Of a stretch of 7,810 nt of DNA, positions 6,861 to 7,810 are shown in pieces. The notes under the pieces were generated by a model, which saw only the letters and a list, made by a program, of their open reading frames with translations, did not search any database and was not told the DNA's origin. The DNA comes from Victivallis vadensis. Lineage in GTDB: Bacteria; Verrucomicrobiota; Lentisphaeria; Victivallales; GWF2-50-93. How positions within the stretch are numbered: the first letter of the stretch is position 1; each line of letters opens with the position of its first letter. A program made the position numbers and the translations under genes. Location: assembly GCA_020718525.1 (NCBI GenBank), contig DYRX01000203.1:1-7810 (forward strand). The letters run 5' to 3'.

Positions 6861-6875
6861 ATCATCTGAGATGAT
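6861..6875. repeat. Interrupted palindrome ATCATCTGAGATGAT
   Basis: Seven-base arms ATCATCT and AGATGAT flank a central G. It lies 33 bases beyond the stop codon of the - strand gene, so it could be part of that transcript's 3' end, but no T tract follows it on the - strand. A second small hairpin, ACAG-GAAT-CTGT (6879-6890), lies between it and the gene. Confidence 0.35.
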
Positions 6876-6908
6876 AAGACAGGAATCTGTACTTGAGAAA
6901 AAACTTGG

Positions 6909-7810
6909 TTATCTAAGCAGATTCCAGCCTGTCCCGTTGCTGTAAACTGTTCCGGATGAAGATATTGCGAATCCGTCCATCACATAGACAAGGGTCTTCT
7001 TCGTGGCGGCGTTCTCCCAGAGCATGTCCGATTTGCCGTCGCCGTTGAAGTCGAGAGTTTTCACGACGTTCCACTTTGTAGCCGGATTCGGATCTTTCAG
7101 CGTATAGACAATCTTGCTGTCCAAAATAGCCGTTCCGTCCATGAGATGTATCATGCCATGGGCATCGCTGTCATGCTCCCAAAGAATGTCGGATTTTCCA
7201 TCTCCGTTGTAGTCGGCACCGTTCACAATCTTCCACCCAAGATCGCTTTTTATGTATGAATATCCGCTGGCGGGCAGAACTGCCGTCCCGTTCATGAGAT
7301 ATACATAACCTGTTTTTCCGTCGGCAGATTCCCAGAGAATGTCCGTCTTGGAGTCTCCATTGAAGTCTCCGAACAATTTCAGATTCCAGGCCGGGCTCTT
7401 CGAATAGATCATCGCTTCGGAGCTGACTGTCGCGCCATTCATCAGGCAGAGAAGTCCCTGGACTCCATTGATCTCCCAGAGAATGTCGGCTTTGGCGTCG
7501 CCGTTGAAATCCGCGACTTTTCTGACAAGCCAGCCAATTCCGCAGTGCAATGTACTGACAGAGCTGACATTCACGCCGTTCATCAAATATATCGCTGAAA
7601 ATCCGCTCTGAGGATGTATCCATAGAACGTCGTCTTTTCCATCTCCGTTGAAGTCTGCGCAGTCTTCGACTTTCCAATCTCCGCCTTTGTATATGCTTCT
7701 GGCAGTTACAATCGAAGCACCGTTCATGATGTAGACAAGCGTCTGTCCTGTGACTTCATGCTTCCAGAGCATGTCGCATTTTCCGTCCCCATTGAAATCT
7801 GCGAATTTCG
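6909..7810 (-). CDS. FG-GAP/VCBS-like repeat protein, 5' end outside window
   Basis: The frame is open from the right window edge to TAA at 6909-6911, about 300 residues. The ATG at 7772 is not the start: it lies within a repeat, and codons upstream of it read KFADFNGDGKCD. The whole visible part is six copies of a unit of about 50 residues: DFNGDGKxDxLW, then a strand ending in LMNG or VMDG, then a tyrosine/tryptophan-containing strand. The D-x-N-x-D-G-x-x-D loop is the calcium-binding signature of FG-GAP/VCBS repeats, which as a family build beta-propellers in secreted or surface proteins. Two copies replace the loop glycine (DFNGDAKAD, DFNGDSKTD). The protein stops after the last strand (WNLLR) with no anchor or sorting domain. 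It is convergent with the rhamnosidase operon and need not share its function; ligand binding or adhesion is inference. The N-terminal signal or enzyme domain, if any, is not visible. Confidence 0.88.
   Translation of the reverse strand, partial: KFADFNGDGKCDMLWKHEVTGQTLVYIMNGASIVTARSIYKGGDWKVEDCADFNGDGKDDVLWIHPQSGFSAIYLMNGVNVSSVSTLHCGIGWLVRKVADFNGDAKADILWEINGVQGLLCLMNGATVSSEAMIYSKSPAWNLKLFGDFNGDSKTDILWESADGKTGYVYLMNGTAVLPASGYSYIKSDLGWKIVNGADYNGDGKSDILWEHDSDAHGMIHLMDGTAILDSKIVYTLKDPNPATKWNVVKTLDFNGDGKSDMLWENAATKKTLVYVMDGFAISSSGTVYSNGTGWNLLR
7026..7799 (-). repeat. Six FG-GAP-like coding repeats
   Basis: The calcium-loop motif occurs at 7773-7799, 7629-7655, 7485-7511, 7341-7367, 7188-7214 and 7026-7052. 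Start-to-start spacing from N to C terminus is 144, 144, 144, 153 and 162 bases, or 48, 48, 48, 51 and 54 residues. DNA similarity between units is highest over the loop and low elsewhere, so the repeat is old at the DNA level. Confidence 0.85.

Larger units (their letters stand above)
6029..6908. other. Gene-poor spacer between convergent genes
   Basis: About 880 bases separate the rhamnosidase stop from the stop of the - strand gene. I find no frame with a recognisable protein and no decayed relative of the neighbours. It opens with a 13-base interrupted palindrome, TTCAGA-T-TCTGAA (6029-6041), directly after the rhamnosidase stop. It then holds a period-6 repeat, a period-7 repeat, several hairpins, a 14-bp palindrome and the branched element at 6758-6851, listed separately. 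Other weak pairings are GGAC/GTCC (6098-6101 with 6113-6116) and CGCG/CGCG (6212-6215 with 6221-6224). No clear terminator follows the rhamnosidase within the first 400 bases. Confidence 0.7.

Noticed and set aside
6656..6874. Small + strand frame, also startable at ATG 6689 after GAGGG, about 61-72 residues
   Set aside because: It runs straight through the branched structure, has no recognisable motif, and ends in the palindrome region. Codon content looks like translated spacer. The RNA fold explains the segment better.

Overview
The window holds two co-directional carbohydrate-active genes on the + strand, a gene-poor spacer of about 880 bases, and the 3' part of a repeat protein gene on the - strand. 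Gene content suggests a polysaccharide-degrading bacterium. A secreted, roughly 1,000-residue barrel-like protein plus a GH78 alpha-L-rhamnosidase, clear AAGGAG ribosome binding sites and an FG-GAP propeller protein would fit the PVC group, for example Lentisphaerota or Victivallales. That placement is inference from style; no phylogenetic marker gene is present.

Layout. Bases 1-124 are non-coding, with a well-folding three-way-junction element at 28-98. A sigma70-like promoter (125-153) overlaps a 10-bp direct repeat. Gene 1 (189-3344) encodes an exported protein with no family I can name, ending in a GH2-type galactose-binding-like domain. Gene 2 (best start 3377, end 6028) is a complete GH78 alpha-L-rhamnosidase. 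Only 32 bases separate the two, and gene 2 has its own Shine-Dalgarno, so they form a likely operon. Gene 1 would act outside the cytoplasm on a rhamnose-containing glycan, and the rhamnosidase, which lacks a signal peptide, would release rhamnose from imported fragments.

The spacer 6029-6908 has no convincing protein gene. It contains a period-6 and a period-7 tandem repeat, several hairpins, a perfect 14-bp palindrome resembling a LacI-family operator, and at 6758-6851 a multi-branched fold: an 11-bp closing stem, a GNRA-capped hairpin, a second hairpin abutting the closing stem, then a U tract. That fold is the best candidate here for something undescribed (small RNA or unusual terminator).

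The - strand gene (6909 to the right edge) carries six FG-GAP/VCBS-like repeats with calcium-loop motifs and regular 48-residue spacing that widens to 51 and 54 at the C terminus. Its N terminus lies outside the window. I see no CRISPR array, tRNA, rRNA, insertion sequence or defence system.
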